The position numbers were made by a program, and so were the translations under genes. Positions 20,211 to 23,641 of a DNA stretch of 23,641 nucleotides are shown piece after piece. The stretch's first letter is position 1. Every line of letters starts with the position of its first letter. The stretch comes from Rostrohypoxylon terebratum (Eukaryota; Ascomycota; Sordariomycetes; Xylariales; Hypoxylaceae): NCBI GenBank assembly GCA_022497145.1, contig MU386070.1, positions 1 through 23,641 of the forward strand. Direction: 5' to 3'. The notes under the pieces are model-generated. The model saw only the letters and a list, made by a program, of their open reading frames with translations. It was not told the origin of the DNA and did not search any database.

Positions 20211-21069
20211 TTTTCCCTTTTTTTTCTGTTGTATGCTGAGATATCTCAAGGGTTTTTGCAGTAGCAGTAGAGATCTGTGGTTTGGTGGTGATACGTAGGG
20301 AGTTGAATGTTTCTGGATGAAAAATCCGGAAATTGTTTGTTTTAATATTTTTCTTCGGGACAGTAGAAAGAGCAAGAAGCTCTTGGTTTTGCTTGTCACA
20401 ATTGAGTTTCATATCGATCTTACAGTGGATGGGTGTCAGGTAGTAAGCAGGTCGGTTTATCTTAGTTCGCGATTCAATGCACGATATCTAGATAGTCAAT
20501 TCAACGCGAAGTACGTCAGTCACCAGATCCATACAATAAGGAAGAATTATTTTACCTAGAACGACGTCTGATGCTTATTCGCAATCATAATTCTTGCAGT
20601 ACTGACACGAAGCGCTTTTGACTCGGGTATATTCTTGGACCGGTCATTGCCTAGTATCGACGGTAGAATCAATTCAATAATCACTTTACTAGCGGTCGAC
20701 TATCCTACACGAGTATAGGCGACCAATATAGCAACAAGAAGACACCATGAATTCAGAAGCAAACATGTGTAACAGAAATGTTCTAATCGGAGTAGATACA
20801 GTTTGCGAATGCGGATTGATTATAAATTCGACCAGCCAGCAAACCCCGATGCCAGGAATAAGATAATCATCTAGGAGTCAGTATTAAAGCAACATAAACC
20901 CTCAGATTATAGACTAGCTAGGATATGCGCAGACGCCCAAATCTTGAGAATGTAGATGTCAGTTTCGTGCATACTGATGAATCTAGCCGTCAGCTTGCCT
21001 ATTGGGAAACCGCGCAAACATTACGAATGCTTGTAGTTTCTAGGAAATAGGTTATGCATTCATAAACAT
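20211..21069. other. Intergenic region
   Basis: It holds the leader of the small Cys/His-rich gene at the left end. The rest is AT-rich, with imperfect local duplication around 20468-20510 (CGATTCAATGCACGATATC / GTCAATTCAACGCGAAGTAC). I see no gene, RNA or mobile element. Confidence 0.4.
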
Positions 21070-21312
21070 TGTGACAAGGATGCCCCAAGGGTTTAAGGGC
21101 CGGCGACGAGTCCCGGCACAATACCGGAGAACCGCAATAGACCTTATAAGTCTAAATGTTTGCACGAGTTGTCGGAGCGAGGTTAGCGATATCCCCCGGA
21201 CGTACCTTCGGGTATGTCCGAGTCGTAGGTTAGAGGTCTCGTACAAGCCCTCGATGATATCTACCGGGTTGACAAAACACTTGTGCGCGTGTTTTGGGAT
21301 GGGTTCGTCACA
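21070..21312 (+). repeat. Hairpin-rich segment with TGTGAC/GTCACA ends, possible solo LTR or structured RNA
   Basis: The ends TGTGACAAGG and GGTTCGTCACA form short inverted termini of TG...CA type, as in LTRs, 243 bp apart. A TTATAAG motif lies at 21144-21150. Inside are four plus-strand stem-loops: GCCGG/CCGGC (21099-21117), TAGAC/GTCTA (21138-21154), a 10-bp stem with one G-U pair closed by C(UUCG)G (21197-21220), and AAAACAC/GTGTTTT (21274-21295). The right end is the same 11-mer that starts the other LTR family. Flanking pentamers AACAT and ACCTA do not match, so insertion is not proven. ORFs on both strands here have no known domain. Confidence 0.4.
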
Positions 21313-21543
21313 ACCTACCGTGTCTGGTTGTCCCACGCTCTGGATGAGACTGCTCCACCTCATCGACTTCTAGAGCAAATCTTTTTTTGCTACTCTAGGT
21401 GACATTTACAATTTACTGGGAGGCTCGTAATGGAGGCGGTGGCAGAGTCGTCGCAGCCCAGTGACCCGGAGGTATCCAGTATACCACTTGGATGCGGACA
21501 CGGGCTTAACGGGAGGTACATTTCTGGGAGCCTCATCACTTAC

Positions 21544-21655
21544 GGCTGTCTGGTGCAGTGGTAAAGCTGTTGAATTAACTGAGAATTTGATTGAGAAATA
21601 TTTTTGCATAGGTCGGTACCGAGTTCAATTCAACCTTTGAGAGGAGGCCTTTTTT
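21544..21655 (+). other. tRNA-like pol III element, possibly SINE-derived
   Basis: An A-box-like TGGTGCAGTGG (21551-21561) resembles the D-arm of tRNA-Gln types. AGGTCGGTACC then leads to GAGTTCAATTC (21621-21631), which resembles a B box. A T6 run at 21650-21655 would stop pol III, followed by more T-rich sequence. The A-to-B distance of about 70 nt is long for a tRNA, and the 7-base acceptor GGCTGTC has no clear partner, so this is not a functional tRNA gene. A degenerate tRNA-derived SINE head is the best guess. Confidence 0.3.
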
Positions 21656-22215
21656 CTTTTTTTCTTTTTGGTTTGTTCAGAATCTTCAATTATTTATTAC
21701 CCATTCTGCTTTTCTCAATGCATCCCGAACTTAGTATCCCCTCTTTCCATCTCATCATTCAATCATCTACTATAGACATTTTCATTCGATGAGTGACCAA
21801 AGGAGCTCCTATCTAGCCGTCGGCTTCTAGTTTTCTTGGTAGGTAATTCCCGAAAACTAAACAGGGAGTTTTACGTTGGTATCTCAAGTGGGTATGGTGA
21901 TATCTTCACAATTTGGGATAAAACCTCCTTTTAGCGGTTCATGAGCCTCCCTTTATTATCACTATTTGACCCACTACTAGAGTGGAGTTACGAATAGGGG
22001 GACTTTACTAGTGGACCAAGTTCCCCTATTCTCGGTTATATATGGATCCTTTCCACGTGACCACCTTAACATCCATTCCCTTCACTCTCACTAGCATCAA
22101 GGATGAATCCTTCTGTGTTTGAAAGTACTATATCAACTATCTCGATTGAACTGCTCTTGTGCGCATGATAGGTATCCTGATACTTGGTAGGTAACATGGG
22201 TAAGCGTATACCTGC
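21656..22215. other. Intergenic region downstream of the gasdermin-like gene
   Basis: T-rich at the left (TTTTTCTTTTTTTC), then ordinary AT-rich sequence. It contains a strong inverted repeat (21992-22031) and an E-box CACGTGAC at 22055-22062. It must include the 3' UTR of the minus-strand gene ending at 22216. No gene is seen. Confidence 0.45.
21992..22031. repeat. 14-bp inverted repeat with one mismatch, 12-bp loop
   Basis: GAATAGGGGGACTT (21992-22005) faces AAGTTCCCCTATTC (22018-22031). Just upstream a second small hairpin, CCACT-ACTAG-AGTGG, lies at 21971-21985, and its ACTAG/GTGG words recur in the loop. It could be the relic of a MITE-like element or a folded 3' UTR structure of some transcript. 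Confidence 0.65.
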
Positions 22216-23166
22216 TTAGTCATCGCTGTTCTTGGGATCCAGTGAGTCTGCAGGATCAACCTCCCAGACTGGTACAACGAAGACATTGTTTCCCGTTTCG
22301 AGACCAAAAACTTGCGCATTAACCAGACCATCGTCTGAGCTCTCTTTCTGGCCTTTCTCGAATCTCTGTTTGGCCATTGCCCTCTCATCGATAGCGAAGG
22401 TTGCTCCAGTCCCCTTAGTATCCCACAATGTCTCCCATTGCCATTTGCGGTATCCCACGTCTTTATACACGCGAGCAATCTGGATGGCCCATACGAAGTC
22501 GCTCATCCTACTCACTGAAACGGTATTATGTTGCCTTTTTGCTAGTTTCCCACCGGCAGAGGCCTGAGCAACAGCCGTGGAACCGACTGCGCCACCAGTA
22601 TCCACAAAGCTTGTCTGCGTAATATCCTGATTCATGCTTGCGCCACGCGCAACAACAATCCCTGATACCATATACACTTCCCAGGATCCCAGGATAGACT
22701 TGTTTCCACGAATATATGAGTCTATCTCTTCATTGTTGAGACTGTCGGCAATGTACGAGTCCCATGGCTGGATCGTGTATGCGTCGAGTTTATCGAAATT
22801 TATGTAATTGGTCACAGATGTTTTGAAAGCTGCTTCAGCGTTTGCGTCAACAGCTAAACCTATCATTTCAGCTGTTGGGGCCTTGACTTTTGCTGAAAGT
22901 CCGAAGCCCCGTTCTTTTTCGAGCTTCCATGACATATCCCACCGCTCGTCATGATTGACCGGCATCTCAGGGGGGTATGGAAGAGGACCTGTCCTGTTGA
23001 GTATCTTGTTCCATTGTCTGCTCTTGGCTGGAATGAAATGCCCGGGACACATCGAACCCTTAGCCTGACCGATACCATCATCTTCATCGCCTGGAAGTGA
23101 CGGAGGATTGAAGCGCGTGGAAGGTGGAAGAATCCACCAGCTCTTGAAAGAGTTAATATTATCCAT
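22216..23166 (-). CDS. Uncharacterised fungal protein, tentative gasdermin/RCD-1-like
   Basis: A single open frame of 316 residues runs from ATG 23166 to TAA at 22218-22216. The frame stays open upstream for about 25 codons without another ATG, so a 5' exon is possible. There is no signal peptide. Residues about 90-260 hold a patterned beta-rich region: WEVYMVSGIVVARGAS, a glycine/alanine-rich stretch (GGAVGSTAVAQASAGGKLA), then SRMSDFVWAIQIARVY. This order (a YMVTG-like strand with KxARG, a Gly-rich hairpin, and an SDFVxAxxL strand) recalls fungal RCD-1/gasdermin-like proteins, whose N-terminal domain forms membrane pores in heterokaryon incompatibility. The assignment rests on my memory of the pattern, not an alignment. 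The tail (260-316) is acidic. It lies 7-8 kb from the truncated NLR and about 380 bp from an LTR. Confidence 0.5.
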   Translation of the reverse strand: MDNINSFKSWWILPPSTRFNPPSLPGDEDDGIGQAKGSMCPGHFIPAKSRQWNKILNRTGPLPYPPEMPVNHDERWDMSWKLEKERGFGLSAKVKAPTAEMIGLAVDANAEAAFKTSVTNYINFDKLDAYTIQPWDSYIADSLNNEEIDSYIRGNKSILGSWEVYMVSGIVVARGASMNQDITQTSFVDTGGAVGSTAVAQASAGGKLAKRQHNTVSVSRMSDFVWAIQIARVYKDVGYRKWQWETLWDTKGTGATFAIDERAMAKQRFEKGQKESSDDGLVNAQVFGLETGNNVFVVPVWEVDPADSLDPKNSDD

Positions 23167-23549
23167 GGCGTCGGTAAACTGGTGAGTTCCTTCATAACTT
23201 GGGTTAGGTGTAATAAACGGCAGATTAAAATTGATTGGTCAAGTCTAGGTCTTTTTAGCCTAACAAGTATTTGGTCGACCCCGCATGACAAAGTCCAACA
23301 AAATGGATTTCGCCCATTCATGCCCGAATTAGGTGAGTACTTAGGTACTATCAGACACATCGGGCGATGCTGCTTTGCTTCAAATCCAGGTTGATAGGCA
23401 TTGCGCATCGATATGAGCTCTTATTACTCTTGTGAGTGCTCAGATTATTGGAAAGTAAACATCTCTCCAATGTTTCCACCCAAATATATCATTGTTTTAT
23501 CATGCGAGGCGATTATAACAGCGTTTAAAAAGTTCTGATGGCTAGGTAC
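23167..23549. other. Upstream region of the gasdermin-like gene
   Basis: It holds the leader or a possible first exon of the minus-strand gene (an open frame from about 23241 joins its ATG in frame). Overlapping ORFs on both strands are not supported. A minus-strand frame emerging from the LTR ends at 23445 after about 33 non-LTR codons (NFLNAVIIASHDKTMIY...), which could be a gene tail cut by the element but is short enough to be chance. Confidence 0.35.
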
Positions 23550-23641
23550 TGTGACGAACCTATACTTAGGCTTAGTAAGTATAGCTTCATAAGGGGGTCT
23601 TGATTTTAAGGTAACAGTAATCGTAGAGGTCAAGTGTAATC
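23550..23641 (+). repeat. LTR retrotransposon terminus, copy C (runs off window edge)
   Basis: It starts TGTGACGAACC and matches copy B over the 92 visible bases apart from three transitions (C/T, C/T and G/A). The preceding pentamer is GGTAC. Its 5' end faces into the window, as does that of copy A, so the two edge copies are inverted relative to each other. Confidence 0.8.

Noticed and set aside
21052..21373. 100-103-codon ORFs on both strands across the hairpin-rich segment
   Set aside because: They coincide with inverted-repeat structure and LTR-like ends, and neither product resembles a known protein.
10342..23641. A secondary-metabolite gene cluster
   Set aside because: No polyketide synthase, NRPS, terpene cyclase, P450 or cluster regulator is present; the dehydrogenase and transporter are ordinary single genes.

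Overview
The window looks like nuclear DNA of a filamentous ascomycete (Pezizomycotina). It carries eukaryotic housekeeping genes (rna14, asf1) interrupted by many short introns of about 46-101 nt with GTRNGT-type donors and CTAAC/CTGAC-like branch sites, plus an NLR-type STAND gene, a POT peptide transporter and LTR retrotransposon debris. No operon, CRISPR array or bacterial insertion sequence is present.

Layout. (1) 1-95: edge of an LTR on the minus strand that breaks an unrecognised minus-strand ORF (96-333). (2) 1429-4804 (-): rna14, an mRNA 3'-end-processing scaffold with three introns, one of them only 51 nt, in frame and stop-free. (3) About 1 kb of divergent promoter, then 6090-7126 (+): asf1, a histone H3-H4 chaperone. 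(4) 8714-10341 (+): a cytochrome-b5/FMN alpha-hydroxy-acid dehydrogenase of the cytochrome b2 family. (5) 12068-13965 (+): an NLR-like gene (alpha/beta-hydrolase plus NB-ARC) cut off by a 359-bp solo LTR (13912-14270), with a TPR remnant beyond it (14272-14601). (6) 16319-18398 (+): a proton/oligopeptide symporter (ptr2). (7) Two small minus-strand genes that need splicing to be seen: a decayed one (18788-19453) and an apparently intact 89-residue Cys/His-rich protein (19879-20210). (8) 21070-21312: a hairpin-rich, LTR-like segment, followed by a tRNA-like pol III-type element. (9) 22216-23166 (-): a protein with tentative gasdermin/RCD-1-like character. (10) 23550-23641: another copy of the first LTR.

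The housekeeping genes are independent units. The accessory half (about 11-23.6 kb) has a different character: three near-identical LTR copies, an NLR truncated by one of them, a decayed gene and a possible cell-death effector. This resembles a fungal innate-immunity or allorecognition neighbourhood being reshaped by retrotransposons; that reading is inference. All exon coordinates were read by eye from splice motifs and family continuity. No database search was run.
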